This document shows, in pieces, positions 43,692 to 52,287 of a stretch of 64,000 bases of DNA; position 1 is the stretch's first letter; every line of letters starts with the position of its first letter. This DNA is from Pyxidicoccus trucidator. GTDB lineage: Bacteria; Myxococcota; Myxococcia; Myxococcales; Myxococcaceae. Location: assembly GCF_010894435.1 (NCBI RefSeq), contig NZ_JAAIXZ010000001.1, positions 1,557,123 through 1,621,122 on the forward strand. Reading direction: 5' to 3'. The translations under genes and the position numbers were made by a program. The notes under the pieces are model-generated. The model saw only the letters and a list, made by a program, of their open reading frames with translations. It made no database searches and had not been told where the DNA came from.

Positions 43692-43881
43692 CACGACGGG
43701 ACAGGGAGGCTCCGGGCGAGGCAGCGGGCCTCGGCCGATGAAGCGAAGTGGAGCCTCCCGTCACGACAGGACAGGGAGGCTCCGGGCGAGGCAGCGGGCC
43801 TCGGCCGATGAAGCGAAGTGGAGCCTCCCGTCACGACAGGACTGGGAGGCTCCCGGCGAGGCAGCGGACCTCAGCCGATGA
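43692..43881. repeat. Tandem 70-base repeat carrying terminator-like hairpins
   Basis: Two full units (43692-43761 and 43762-43831) and a third partial unit (43832-43881) run into the last codons of the lipoprotein gene. Each unit has GGGAGGCTCC near its start and GGAGCCTCCC near its end. Adjacent arms form short hairpins with 14-base loops at 43750-43783 and 43820-43853, suited to ending the minus-strand lipoprotein message. The repeat unit seems to derive from the end of the gene itself, since the third unit includes its stop codon. Confidence 0.8.
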
Positions 43882-44428
43882 TGGGCTCGCAGTAACCCTC
43901 GGGGCCGCAGGTCAGCCCGTCGCAGCAGGCCACGCCGCCGCCGCAGGTGGCACCGACGGGCGCGCACTCGGGGGAGCCGGCGTCGACGTCACCGCTGCCC
44001 GCATCCGCGCCGGGGCCAGGGCCCGCGTCCACGTCACCACTGCCCGCATCCACCTCGGGGCCGGGGCCCGCGTCCACGTCGGGGCCGGGGCCCGCGTCCA
44101 CGTCGCCACCGCCGCAGGCGCCCAGCGTGTCGCCGTGCTTCGTGTGCGCCTTCAGCGCCGGCAGGCCCACGGTGATGGTGTGGGCGTTGGCCGGGTTGCC
44201 CGGGGGAATGTGGCAGATGGTGACCTTGCCGACGCCCAGCGGGTTGCCCGGGTTTTCATCTCCCTGCCCCGCGGGCACGGGCTCCTCGGAGGGCGCGCCC
44301 TCCAGCCCGCCGCTCTGGGGGTCATTCGGGGTGGGCTCCTCCCCCGTCTGGGGCTGGCCACCGCACGCGAGCAGCGTGCACAGGGCCACCATCAGGGCGG
44401 ACGAGGAAACGAGGGTGAGGCGTCGCAT
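43871..44428 (-). CDS. Surface lipoprotein with CHIPPGN motif, Asp/Gly/Pro repeats and cystine-knot-like end
   Basis: 185 residues from the ATG at 44428, with GGAGAA upstream. A lipobox ends in LLAC (Cys22). A segment VTICHIPPGNPANAHTITV matches a motif seen in secreted bacterial surface proteins. Next come repeats of DVDAGPGP and DVDAGSG, Asp-rich and likely to bind calcium. The C-terminus holds six Cys with spacing C-x6-C-x5-C-C-x4-C-x5-C, the pattern of inhibitor-cystine-knot mini-proteins. The product probably sits on the outer surface. Function is unknown; tandem terminator repeats follow it. Confidence 0.8.
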   Translation of the reverse strand: MRRLTLVSSSALMVALCTLLACGGQPQTGEEPTPNDPQSGGLEGAPSEEPVPAGQGDENPGNPLGVGKVTICHIPPGNPANAHTITVGLPALKAHTKHGDTLGACGGGDVDAGPGPDVDAGPGPEVDAGSGDVDAGPGPGADAGSGDVDAGSPECAPVGATCGGGVACCDGLTCGPEGYCEPIIG

Positions 44429-44689
44429 GAGCGTTCTCCAGTGACAGGTGTACGGGTGTTGCACCGGCGCCGGGAGCCACCCTCCGCCTGGCGCTCCAGC
44501 CGTGAGCACACGTCCGGATGCCCCGAAGGGCAGCGGTTCGAGCGTCGCGTCTGGAGCCGCTTGAGCGGTCCTTCCAGGTGCCAGCCCCCCGCCGGTACAG
44601 CCACTACTGGCAGGAGACCCTCCCTCCCGCGCTCCGGCCACACGCGCGCGCTCTCCTGACGCGGACAGACATGCTGGAAAAATGAACCC

Positions 44690-45493
44690 TTAGCTCAGGC
44701 TCTCGGCGCTGTAGCGGGCGATGAGGCCGGTGCGGACGGCATGTCGGTGGACACGCGAGAAGAACGCACTGGCGAGCAGTATCTGCGCCACCGCCAGCCC
44801 TCCGCCCCACAGCAGCGCGGTGCCGGAGAAGGAGCCTCCCGCGACGAGCGTGCGCATGCCCTCGAAGACGTACGAGGGCGGCAGGAGCCAGGACACGGTG
44901 CGCATCCACTCGGGCAGCGTCGACAGCGGGTAGAAGACGCCGGCGAACGGGGAGATGAGCGCGGGGATGGGCCAGACGAACCACTCCGAGGCCGGACCCA
45001 GCCGCAGCACCACCGCGCAGCCGAAGATGCCGATGGCGATGCCGAAGAGGAACAGCACCAGCAGGAAGGGCACGAACATCACTCCGAAGGCGGCGAAGGA
45101 CAGGCCGAACACGGTGCTGGCGAGGACGAGCATCACCGCGAGCCCCACCCCGCTGGTGATGATGCTGGAGAGCACGAGCCCGCCGACGTACTCGGAGATG
45201 GAGAGCGGCGTGGCGAAGATATTGAGGAAGTTGCGGGACCAGACGTCCTCGAAGAACACCATCGTCACGCCCTGCATGACGCGGGTGAAGAAGTCCCAGA
45301 GGAGCACGGCGCCCAGCAGCGTGTGGACGAAGTCGACGCCGGGGGCGGACACGGTGTTGAGGTAGCGGCTCATGAAGCCCCACAGCACCATGTCGATGGC
45401 CACCCACGCGAAGAGCGGCAGGAAGCGTGCGACGCTGCCGCGCAGCAGGTAGAAGTGGCGCAGGGCGATGGCGTAGACGCGGGACGGGTGCAT
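44690..45493 (-). CDS. ABC-2-type transporter permease
   Basis: 267 residues with about six transmembrane helices (for example RFLPLFAWVAIDMVLWGFM, LLVLFLFGIAIGIFGCAVVL, IPALISPFAGVFYPLSTLPE) and the ABC-2 motif near SPFAGVFYPLSTLP. It starts 3 bases after the stop of the ATPase gene, so the two form one exporter operon. Substrate is unknown; relatives export drugs, polysaccharides, lipids or peptides. Confidence 0.88.
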   Translation of the reverse strand: MHPSRVYAIALRHFYLLRGSVARFLPLFAWVAIDMVLWGFMSRYLNTVSAPGVDFVHTLLGAVLLWDFFTRVMQGVTMVFFEDVWSRNFLNIFATPLSISEYVGGLVLSSIITSGVGLAVMLVLASTVFGLSFAAFGVMFVPFLLVLFLFGIAIGIFGCAVVLRLGPASEWFVWPIPALISPFAGVFYPLSTLPEWMRTVSWLLPPSYVFEGMRTLVAGGSFSGTALLWGGGLAVAQILLASAFFSRVHRHAVRTGLIARYSAESLS

Positions 45494-45496
45494 GGC

Positions 45497-46288
45497 TCAG
45501 GCCTTCTCCAGCGCGAGCGGCTCGCGCGCCACGGCGATGAAGAGCTCCTCGAGGGACGACTTGCCATGCTCGCCGGGCAGGGACCTCGGGTCGCCTTCGA
45601 GGAGGACCTTTCCTCGCGACAGGAAGAGCACGCGGTGGCAGACCTCCTCCACCTCGTACATGTTGTGGGACGTCCACAGCACGCCGCCGGTGCCCTTCGC
45701 GGCGAAGTCGCGGATGCGGGAGCGGATGTCCCGCGCGGTGGACGGGTCCAGCGAAGCGGTGGGCTCGTCGAGGAGCAGCAGCTGCGGCCGGTTGAGCATG
45801 GCCTTGGCCAGGGCCACGCGCGTCTGCTCGCCCGAGGACAGCACGCCGCAGCGCGTGTCGCGGAAGCGCACGAGGTCGAACTCCTCCAGCAGCTCGGTGA
45901 TTCGCGCGGCCAGGGCCTTCACGCCGTAGATGAGGCCGAAGACGCGGAGGTTCTGGTACACGGTGAGGTTGCCCGGCAGCGGCGAGTAGACGGCGGCGAA
46001 GTTGGTGCGCTCGAGCGCCTGGGAGCGCTGCCTCGCGAGGTCCACCCCTTCGATTCGGATGGTGCCGGAGGTCGGCTCCAGCACGCCGAGGAGCATGTTG
46101 ATGGTCGTCGTCTTGCCCGCGCCATTCGGCCCGAGCAGCCCGACAATCTCGCTCCGGCCCACGTCGAACGAGACGCCGTCCACGGCGACAGTTTCACCGT
46201 AGGCCTTTCGCAGCGTGGAGACCGAGAGCACCTTCGACGTGGAGGGCTCCCGCGAGGGGCCGGACGTCGTCACGACTGGAGTCACCAT
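45497..46288 (-). CDS. ABC transporter ATP-binding protein
   Basis: 263 residues from the ATG at 46288; the frame is open further upstream but without coding logic. Walker A GPNGAGKTTTINMLLGV, Q-loop region AVYSPLPGNLTVYQ, signature LSSGEQTRV (a mild variant of LSGGQ), Walker B LLLLDEPTASLD and switch SHNMYEVEEV are in order. It powers the ABC-2 permease encoded 3 bases downstream. Drug/antibiotic exporters (CcmA class) are the closest by layout. Confidence 0.9.
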   Translation of the reverse strand: MVTPVVTTSGPSREPSTSKVLSVSTLRKAYGETVAVDGVSFDVGRSEIVGLLGPNGAGKTTTINMLLGVLEPTSGTIRIEGVDLARQRSQALERTNFAAVYSPLPGNLTVYQNLRVFGLIYGVKALAARITELLEEFDLVRFRDTRCGVLSSGEQTRVALAKAMLNRPQLLLLDEPTASLDPSTARDIRSRIRDFAAKGTGGVLWTSHNMYEVEEVCHRVLFLSRGKVLLEGDPRSLPGEHGKSSLEELFIAVAREPLALEKA

Positions 46289-46469
46289 GGAGGCGGCATT
46301 GTTCCCCAGCTGCCTGACTCCGCGTTCCTCAATCCGAGGCCTCCACGGGCTCCCGAGCGGAATTGTGGGATGGAGCAACCCGGGTGGGCGCGGGTTGGCG
46401 GTTTCATGTCACTGCCGGTGGACCTGGCGTCCACGGCGCAGCTGGCGGAGACACCCGGCATCCGACCGC

Positions 46470-47507
46470 TCAACGAGGGTGGGCGGGGGCCACCAGGTCC
46501 GGACCAATGGCGAAGATGCCGGGCACCCCGGCCAGGGCGAGCGCATGCGCGGTGTCCTCGCGCAATCCATCGAGCACCCGGCGCACGCCCTCCGCGCCAC
46601 CGGTGGCGAGCCCCCACAGCACCGGCCGCCCCACGAGCACCGCGCGGGCCCCCAGCGATAGCGCGCGCAGCACGTCGCGTCCCGTGCGCACACCGCCATC
46701 GACGAGCACCGGAACGCGGCCCTCCGCGGCCTCCACGACTTCGGGCAAGGCGTCGGCGGTGGACACGGCGCCGTCGAGCTGCCGCCCGCCATGGTTGGAA
46801 ACGATGAGGCCGGCGGCGCCGTGGCGCAGACACTCGCGCGCGTCGTCGGCGCGCAGCACGCCCTTCACGAGCACGGGCAGGCCGGACAGCTCGCGCAACC
46901 AGGCAATGTCCGCGAAGGTGACGTCCGGAGCCTGCTCGGCCAGCTCGCGCCGGGTGAGGCCCTCCAGGTTGGCGAGGAAGTCCTCCTCGGGCAGGGCCAG
47001 GGCGGCGTCGCCCCGGTCGCGCCGCTTGCGTCCCACCACCGGCGTGTCACCGGTGAGCACCAGTGCGCGCGCCCCGGCGGCGACGGCTCGCTCAACGAGG
47101 GCGCGGGTGAGCTTCCTGTCCTTGAAGACGTAGACCTGGAGCCACCACGGGCCAGCCTGGGCGGCCACGTCCTCCACGCGGCGCGAGGCGCGCGAGGAGA
47201 GCACCAGCAGCGAGCCAGCCTCGCGCGTACCCTTCGCGGTGGCCAGCTCCGCCTCCGGGTGCGCAAGCGAGTGGAACGCGGTGGGCGCGACGAGCACGGG
47301 CGAGGCGAGTGGCGTGCCGAGCAGCTCGGTGGTGGTGCTCACCGAGGACACGTCGCGCAGCACGCGTGGGCGGAGGCGCACGCGGGCCCAGGCGACGGTG
47401 TTGTCCGCGAGCGTGGACTCCTCGCCAGCGCCACCGGCGAAGTAGTCGAACACCGCCTCGGGCAGCCGTGCGCGGGCCTCGGCCTCCAGCGCTTCGTACG
47501 GGAGCAT
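46470..47507 (-). CDS. FMN-dependent alpha-hydroxy-acid oxidising enzyme
   Basis: 345 residues from the ATG at 47507. The family pattern is clear: [17 protein letters not shown] at the N-terminus, [54 protein letters not shown] with the FMN-binding Lys, [14 protein letters not shown] with the catalytic His, and [20 protein letters not shown]. It oxidises a 2-hydroxyacid such as lactate or glycolate to the 2-oxoacid with FMN. Substrate cannot be told. An IS30 fragment begins only 43 bases upstream of its start, so its promoter may have been altered by insertion. Confidence 0.9.
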   Translation of the reverse strand: MLPYEALEAEARARLPEAVFDYFAGGAGEESTLADNTVAWARVRLRPRVLRDVSSVSTTTELLGTPLASPVLVAPTAFHSLAHPEAELATAKGTREAGSLLVLSSRASRRVEDVAAQAGPWWLQVYVFKDRKLTRALVERAVAAGARALVLTGDTPVVGRKRRDRGDAALALPEEDFLANLEGLTRRELAEQAPDVTFADIAWLRELSGLPVLVKGVLRADDARECLRHGAAGLIVSNHGGRQLDGAVSTADALPEVVEAAEGRVPVLVDGGVRTGRDVLRALSLGARAVLVGRPVLWGLATGGAEGVRRVLDGLREDTAHALALAGVPGIFAIGPDLVAPAHPR

Positions 47508-47550
47508 GCCTCGTGGGCTATCACGGCACGCCGGGCGCTTGAAGCCGGGA

Positions 47551-47736
47551 CGCGGCAGCAACGAGAACACCAACGGCCTGCTGCGCCAGTACTTTCCCAA
47601 GGGCATGGACTTGAGCGGCCTCTGCGCGCAGCAACTCGATGCTGTCGCTGCCCAACTCAACAGCCGCCCGCGCCAGACACTCGACTGGCACACCCCCGCC
47701 GAGGTATTCGCTCGGGCCGTTGCGATGACCGGTTGA
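47551..47736 (+). pseudogene. IS30-family transposase, C-terminal fragment
   Basis: The frame reads [20 protein letters not shown] and then [20 protein letters not shown], the conserved end of IS30-family DDE transposases with the catalytic Glu in SNENTNG. The rest of the transposase is missing. The insertion-sequence end follows 42 bases after the stop (47745-47778), so the right end of the element is intact and the left part has been lost. Confidence 0.85.
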
Positions 47737-47744
47737 GACCGTCG

Positions 47745-47778
47745 GCGGCGCAGATGTCCCGACATTTCCGAACAGCAC
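47745..47778 (+). mobile_element. IS30-like terminal end
   Basis: Thirty-four bases ending in CCCGACATTTCCGAACAGCAC match, with one mismatch, the reverse complement of 51235-51268. It lies at the expected place after the transposase stop and is the right end of the remnant. Confidence 0.75.
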
Positions 47779-47975
47779 GCTCGTCCCCACGCCCGGGGCT
47801 CCCGCGCCGTGCCTGGCCCCTCTTGAGGAGTGGCGGCGGGGGTCGCCAGTCCGACGGTGCGCTCAAGGTCACAGATGGCGTTCCCCGACCTCATGCCGGA
47901 GCCATGTGGCTTCCATGACGATTGCCGCGCACGCGTTCCCTACCGTGCCCATGGACACTGACGGAGGGAGCACGC
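47779..47975. other. Intergenic region before a secreted protein gene
   Basis: No gene is visible. The ribosome site ACGGAGGGAG lies just before the ATG at 47976. The rest shows no clear promoter by eye. Confidence 0.4.
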
Positions 47976-48995
47976 ATGGCCGCATGGAAGCAGCTCGGGA
48001 TGGCACTGGTCGCTGTGCTGGCGGTGCTGATGCCTGGAGAGGGACATCCCTGTCCGCAGATACCCGACACGGTCTGGGGGCTCACCCAGAGGGCGGAGCG
48101 CATCGTCCTGGGCCGCGTGGTCCGGACCTGGCGCGTGGCCTCCATTCCGGAGGACTTCGCGCCCCCCTTGGAAACAGAGGACGCGCGCCTCCTGCGCGAG
48201 GCCATCCGGGACACAGCGTCACGGGACCGCGTGGAGGTCGAGGTGCTCGAGGTCTGGAAGGGCGCCCCCGCGAAGACCTTCACTGTCGTCTCCATGGAAT
48301 ACTGGGACGAACTTCGCGACTCCCTGGCGCGTGCCGGAAGGGACCACCGGATGCTCCTCTTCTTGAGCCCCCTGGGGGACGTCTGGGAGACGACGGATGT
48401 CTGGTCCGAAGTGCTGATGGCGGGCGAAGACGTGGCGGTCTTGCGGGACCTGGTGAAGGAGGCACTCAGGCTCCAGGCGCATCCTCCCGTGAATGAAGGA
48501 GCACGCCTGGACTGGAGCGTGCTCGCGACCCTGACCCCCGCCACCCGGAGTGAAGGGCTGAACGCCATCTTCGCGGGCGAGCCCCTCTGGGACAGGGACT
48601 GGAGTGCTCCCATCCAGGTTCCAAATCCGCACCCACTGAATCCCGTCGCGCAGCGTCGCATCGCCACCAGCTTCGTCGCACGCCCGGGCTCATCCAGCCT
48701 GTCGCAGCTGCTCCTGGCGCTGCACGGCCATCCCGACGTGGAGGTGGACCGTCTCTCCATCCAGCGCCTCGAGGAGGAACTCGTGCTCGCGGACCTCGAC
48801 ATCAACGAATACCTGCTCCTGGAGGCCCAGGACTCCATCGACCTGCTGAGCGCCCGGCTGAGATTAGGCGGCGCTGGCACGGAGCGCTGCCGGATGGACG
48901 CGCGCCAGGAACTCGAAGATTTGGCGGCGATTGCTCACTGTGTCCGCGCGCGGTGGGAGCGCATCCGCGCCCTGCACGCCGGGCACGCTCCCTGA
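47976..48995 (+). CDS. Secreted hypothetical protein
   Basis: 339 residues from the ATG at 47976, with GGAGGG upstream; the frame extends further but the signal peptide starts here (AAWKQLGMALVAVLAVLMPG then HPCPQIP). The mature part is a folded domain (ERIVLGRVVRTWRVASIPED, RVEVEVLEVWKGAPAKTFTV, LLFLSPLGDVWETTDVWSEV) that recalls OB-like or metalloprotease-inhibitor-like secreted domains, with a helical C-terminal part. No family is recognised. It is monocistronic. Confidence 0.75.
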   Translation: MAAWKQLGMALVAVLAVLMPGEGHPCPQIPDTVWGLTQRAERIVLGRVVRTWRVASIPEDFAPPLETEDARLLREAIRDTASRDRVEVEVLEVWKGAPAKTFTVVSMEYWDELRDSLARAGRDHRMLLFLSPLGDVWETTDVWSEVLMAGEDVAVLRDLVKEALRLQAHPPVNEGARLDWSVLATLTPATRSEGLNAIFAGEPLWDRDWSAPIQVPNPHPLNPVAQRRIATSFVARPGSSSLSQLLLALHGHPDVEVDRLSIQRLEEELVLADLDINEYLLLEAQDSIDLLSARLRLGGAGTERCRMDARQELEDLAAIAHCVRARWERIRALHAGHAP

Positions 48996-49073
48996 ACGGC
49001 ACGCCGTCACACGCACCTGGCGGAACGGCCCGCCGTCCTACGCACCTGTCCGCTGACGACTTCCCGACGCTGG

Positions 49074-49091
49074 CTCGCCCCGCGGGGCGAG
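49074..49091. other. Perfect palindrome upstream of the aldehyde dehydrogenase gene
   Basis: CTCGCCCCGCGGGGCGAG is a perfect 18-base palindrome 70 bases before the start codon and 79 after the previous stop. It may be an operator or a terminator stem. An imperfect direct repeat around ACGCACCTG lies just before it. Confidence 0.45.
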
Positions 49092-49160
49092 GGACGTTCG
49101 ACTGCCGCCCCCACCTATCCTCGGAGCCTTCACCCACACCACCGACGCGGGAGGTTGTGC

Positions 49161-50687
49161 ATGTCGAAGGTCTATGAAGCCCCGGGGCAGCAGGGCAGCC
49201 TGGTGCGGTTCAAGAACCGGTACGGCAACTACATCGGTGGTGAGTTCGTCCCTCCCGCGCGGGGCCAGTACTTCGAGAACATCAGCCCCGTGAATGGCAA
49301 GCCGTTCTGCGAGGTGGCGCGCTCCACCCACGAGGACGTGGAGAAGGCGCTGGACGCCGCGCACAAGGCAAAGGACGCGTGGGGCCGCACCTCGGTGGCC
49401 GAGCGCGCGGACATCCTCAACAAGCTGGCGGACCGCATCCAACAGAACCTGGAGCTGCTCGCGGTGGCCGAGTGCTGGGAGAACGGCAAGCCGGTGCGCG
49501 AGACGCTCGCCGCGGACCTGCCGCTCGCCGTGGACCACTTCCGCTACTTCGCCGGAGCCATCCGCGCGCAGGAAGGTGCGCTCAGCCAGCTCGATGACCA
49601 CACCGTCGCCTACCACTTCCACGAGCCGCTGGGCGTGGTGGGGCAGATCATCCCGTGGAACTTCCCGCTGCTGATGGCCACGTGGAAGCTGGCCCCGGCG
49701 CTGGCGGCGGGCAACTGTGTGGTGCTCAAGCCGGCGGAGCAGACGCCCTCCTCCATCCTGCTGCTGATGGAGCTGGTAGGGGACCTGCTACCGCCAGGCG
49801 TGGTGAACGTGGTGAACGGCTACGGCATCGAGGCGGGCAAGCCGCTGGCGAGCAGCAAGCGCGTGTCGAAGGTGGCCTTCACGGGTGAGACGACGACGGG
49901 CCGGCTCATCATGCAGTACGCGTCGGAGAACCTGATTCCGGTGACGCTGGAGCTGGGGGGCAAGTCGCCCAACATCTTCTTCGCGGACGTGTTCGACAGG
50001 GACGACGACTTCGCGCGCAAGGCGGTGGAGGGCTTCACCATGTTCGCCCTCAACCAGGGCGAGGTGTGCACCTGTCCGTCCCGCGCGCTGGTGGCCGAGC
50101 GCATCTACGAGGAGTTCATGCACCACGCGCTGGAGCGCACGCGCCAACTGGTGCAGGGCAACCCGCTGGACACGGCGACCCAGGTGGGCGCGCAGGCGTC
50201 CAACGACCAGCTGGAGAAGATTCTCTCGTACATCGACATCGGCAAGAAGGAGGGCGCGAAGGTGCTCACGGGCGGCGGCCGCAAGGCACTGCCGGGCGCG
50301 CTGGCCGAGGGCTACTACGTGGAGCCCACGGTGTTCGAAGGCCACAACCGGATGCGCATCTTCCAGGAGGAGATTTTCGGCCCGGTGGTGTCGGTGGCGA
50401 AGTTCAAGGACATGGAGGACGCGCTGGCGACGGCGAACGACACGCTCTACGGGCTGGGCGCGGGCGTGTGGACGAGAGACCAGAACACGGCGTACCGCAT
50501 GGGCCGCGCGGTGCAGGCGGGCCGGGTCTGGGTGAACTGCTACCACCTTTATCCGGCGCACGCGGCGTTCGGCGGGTACAAGCAGTCGGGCATCGGCCGG
50601 GAGAACCACAGCATGATGCTGTCGCACTACCAGCACACGAAGAACATGCTGGTGAGCTACGACCCGAAGCCCACCGGCCTGTTCTGA
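49161..50687 (+). CDS. Aldehyde dehydrogenase (AldB/ExaC type)
   Basis: 508 residues from the ATG at 49161, with GGGAGG six bases upstream. Catalytic residues are in place: Asn167 in PWNFPLL, Lys190 in [10 protein letters not shown], Glu264 in LELGGKSPN and nucleophilic Cys303 in [13 protein letters not shown]. The double-Cys [10 protein letters not shown] form is that of acetaldehyde-type dehydrogenases such as AldB and ExaC. It oxidises an aldehyde to an acid with NAD(P). The DUF779 gene that follows overlaps its stop by one base, a pairing common for this ALDH group. Confidence 0.93.
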   Translation: MSKVYEAPGQQGSLVRFKNRYGNYIGGEFVPPARGQYFENISPVNGKPFCEVARSTHEDVEKALDAAHKAKDAWGRTSVAERADILNKLADRIQQNLELLAVAECWENGKPVRETLAADLPLAVDHFRYFAGAIRAQEGALSQLDDHTVAYHFHEPLGVVGQIIPWNFPLLMATWKLAPALAAGNCVVLKPAEQTPSSILLLMELVGDLLPPGVVNVVNGYGIEAGKPLASSKRVSKVAFTGETTTGRLIMQYASENLIPVTLELGGKSPNIFFADVFDRDDDFARKAVEGFTMFALNQGEVCTCPSRALVAERIYEEFMHHALERTRQLVQGNPLDTATQVGAQASNDQLEKILSYIDIGKKEGAKVLTGGGRKALPGALAEGYYVEPTVFEGHNRMRIFQEEIFGPVVSVAKFKDMEDALATANDTLYGLGAGVWTRDQNTAYRMGRAVQAGRVWVNCYHLYPAHAAFGGYKQSGIGRENHSMMLSHYQHTKNMLVSYDPKPTGLF

Positions 50688-51088
50688 TGCGGGTGGAGCG
50701 AGTCGCGGTGACACCGGCGGCGGAGGCGCTCCTGCGGAAGATGCAGGGGGTGCACGGGCCGCTGATGTTCCACCAGTCCGGGGGCTGCTGTGACGGCAGC
50801 GCGCCCATGTGCTTCCCACGCGGCGAGTTCCGCGTGGGGCAGGAGGACGTGTACCTGGGCACCATCGTGGACACGCCCTTCTACATCTCCGGGCCGCAGT
50901 ACGAGTACTGGCGGCACACGCACCTGACGGTGGACGTGGTGCCGGGGCGCGGCAGCGGCTTCTCGGTGGAGGCGCCCGAAGGCGTGCGCTTCCTCATCCG
51001 CTCCCGAGTCTTCGAGGATGCGGAGTACCACGCGCTCCAGGAGCAGGGCCCACCCCCGCGAGGGCCCCAGCACGAGCAGCGCGACTGA
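50687..51088 (+). CDS. DUF779 protein
   Basis: 133 residues. The conserved core has a Cys cluster and acid residues (FHQSGGCCDGSAPMCF) and ISGPQYEYWRHTHLTVDV, which suggest a metal-binding beta protein. DUF779 is known as a partner of aldehyde dehydrogenases; its chemical role is not settled. The start overlaps the ALDH stop by one base (TGATG), so the two are coupled. Confidence 0.88.
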   Translation: MRVERVAVTPAAEALLRKMQGVHGPLMFHQSGGCCDGSAPMCFPRGEFRVGQEDVYLGTIVDTPFYISGPQYEYWRHTHLTVDVVPGRGSGFSVEAPEGVRFLIRSRVFEDAEYHALQEQGPPPRGPQHEQRD

Positions 51089-51234
51089 CAGGGGGCCGCG
51101 TGGCCCGCCAGACCCGCACCCCGGGTCTGGCGGGCGGGGCGAAGGAATCAGCGCGGTTCCGGACGGCAGCACATGAATGCGCCCCGCTCGGAGCACGCTT
51201 GCTCCCGACCCGGCCCCGGCCGCGCAGTTGGAGC

Positions 51235-51296
51235 GTGCTGTTCGGAAATGTCGGGACATTTGCGCCGCAAGAACCCCCGACATTTCCGAACAGCAC
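51235..51296. mobile_element. IS30-end inverted repeat (miniature element or left end)
   Basis: GTGCTGTTCGGAAATGTCGG plus one G (51235-51255) and its perfect reverse complement (51276-51296) surround 20 bases. The left arm with its inner part matches the IS30 end at 47745; the right arm with GAACCC inside it matches the end at 52091. It is either a MITE made of both IS ends or the left boundary of a larger unit. Confidence 0.75.
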
Positions 51297-51334
51297 GCCT
51301 CCTTGGCTCGTCCCGGCCCGGTCCCGAGGCGCGG

Positions 51335-52075
51335 TCATCCGAACTCCATGCCTTCTGTTCCAGGGATGGGTGCATAGAGGGGAGCGGCCAGGTCGGCCGC
51401 GCGTTGCGCCTCCCGGGCCACGCGGGCCTGCTCGGCCCGAGCGAGGTCGTTGCCCCTGCGCATCCGGAGGACCTCCAGGTAGGGAGCGACGGCCTTCCGG
51501 ACTCGGCAGATGTCCACGAACCGCAGCAGTTCCTCTTGTGAGCACAGGCCGGCCAGCAGTGCGTTGTTCAGGGCGCGCACGGCGATGGGGTAGCCCAGCT
51601 TGTTGCGGTACTTGAAGAGGTCGGCCACGGTCTTGGCCACGCTGTAGACGGGTACCGGGAAGCCGTAGACGGCGCGGTGCTCGATGCCCTCGGACCGCGC
51701 GCGGCCGGAGAAGCGCACCACCTGGAGCGGCGGCTGTTCCCAGCGCGGCTTGCGTGCCTTCTCGTCGATGGCCATCCAGACCTTGTCGGGCTCGTCGCCC
51801 AGCCCGTGGAGCCAGAGTGCGGTCTTCAGGCACAGCACCCCTCCGGGAACACGCTTGGCGGCAACCGACGTCGCGTGGAACTGGGCCGAGGCACGGCACC
51901 AGACGCTCGGAGCCACCTCCCTCAGGAAGCCCAGCCCCAGCATCAACCGCAGCTCCGAGCGGGGCATGCCGCGCGCCTCCAGGTCACGCCAGCGCAGCAG
52001 CCTCAGCTCATCCACCAACGTCAGCACCGCAGGCCGATGCTTGCGCCCCGGCCGGAGTCTCGTCCTGCTCACCAT
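51335..52075 (-). CDS. AbiEi-family antitoxin-like protein
   Basis: 246 residues. The N-terminal part (TLVDELRLLRWRDLEARGMP then LRLMLGLGFLREVAPSVWCR) is the winged-helix of AbiEi antitoxins, and the next part (VPGGVLCLKTALWLHGLGDE then VWMAIDEKARKP) matches the antitoxin's nucleotidyltransferase-partner domain. In type IV toxin-antitoxin systems AbiEi represses its own promoter and counters the nucleotidyltransferase toxin AbiEii. No AbiEii gene is adjacent, so this is an orphan. It sits between IS30-type ends. Confidence 0.85.
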   Translation of the reverse strand: MVSRTRLRPGRKHRPAVLTLVDELRLLRWRDLEARGMPRSELRLMLGLGFLREVAPSVWCRASAQFHATSVAAKRVPGGVLCLKTALWLHGLGDEPDKVWMAIDEKARKPRWEQPPLQVVRFSGRARSEGIEHRAVYGFPVPVYSVAKTVADLFKYRNKLGYPIAVRALNNALLAGLCSQEELLRFVDICRVRKAVAPYLEVLRMRRGNDLARAEQARVAREAQRAADLAAPLYAPIPGTEGMEFG

Positions 52076-52090
52076 CCTCCACCCCTCCCA

Positions 52091-52116
52091 GAACCCCCGA
52101 CATTTCCGAACAGCAG
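52091..52116 (+). mobile_element. Solitary IS30-type end
   Basis: GAACCCCCGACATTTCCGAA followed by CAGCAG matches 51271-51296 in 25 of 26 bases. It lies 15 bases upstream of the AbiEi start, so it could affect that promoter. Confidence 0.7.
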
Positions 52117-52287
52117 GCCGCGCAACCTACCGGGGTGGGCTGACAACCCCCACCGGGCAGGAAGCCCTGCTGGGGTGTCCACGAGTGGAGGACCGTCCGC
52201 GCCTCCGGTGGGGGCAGCCCTCCGTACGCACCTTCTTGGAACCTTCACCGGGTCCACGGTGTCTGGGCCTGCCGCCAGGAGGCTGAC

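Larger units (their letters stand above)
51235..52116. mobile_element. Candidate non-autonomous unit carrying an AbiEi gene
   Basis: The unit is bounded on the left by GTGCTGTTCGGAAATGTCGG (51235) and on the right by its near-exact reverse complement ending in CAGCAG (52096-52116). It holds the AbiEi-type gene and no transposase. An IS30-family transposase remnant with the same end lies at 47.6 kb. Target-site duplications are not evident. Confidence 0.5.

Noticed and set aside
47551..47736. A complete IS30 element at 47.5 kb
   Set aside because: Only the C-terminal transposase part and one end are present; upstream is the oxidase gene.
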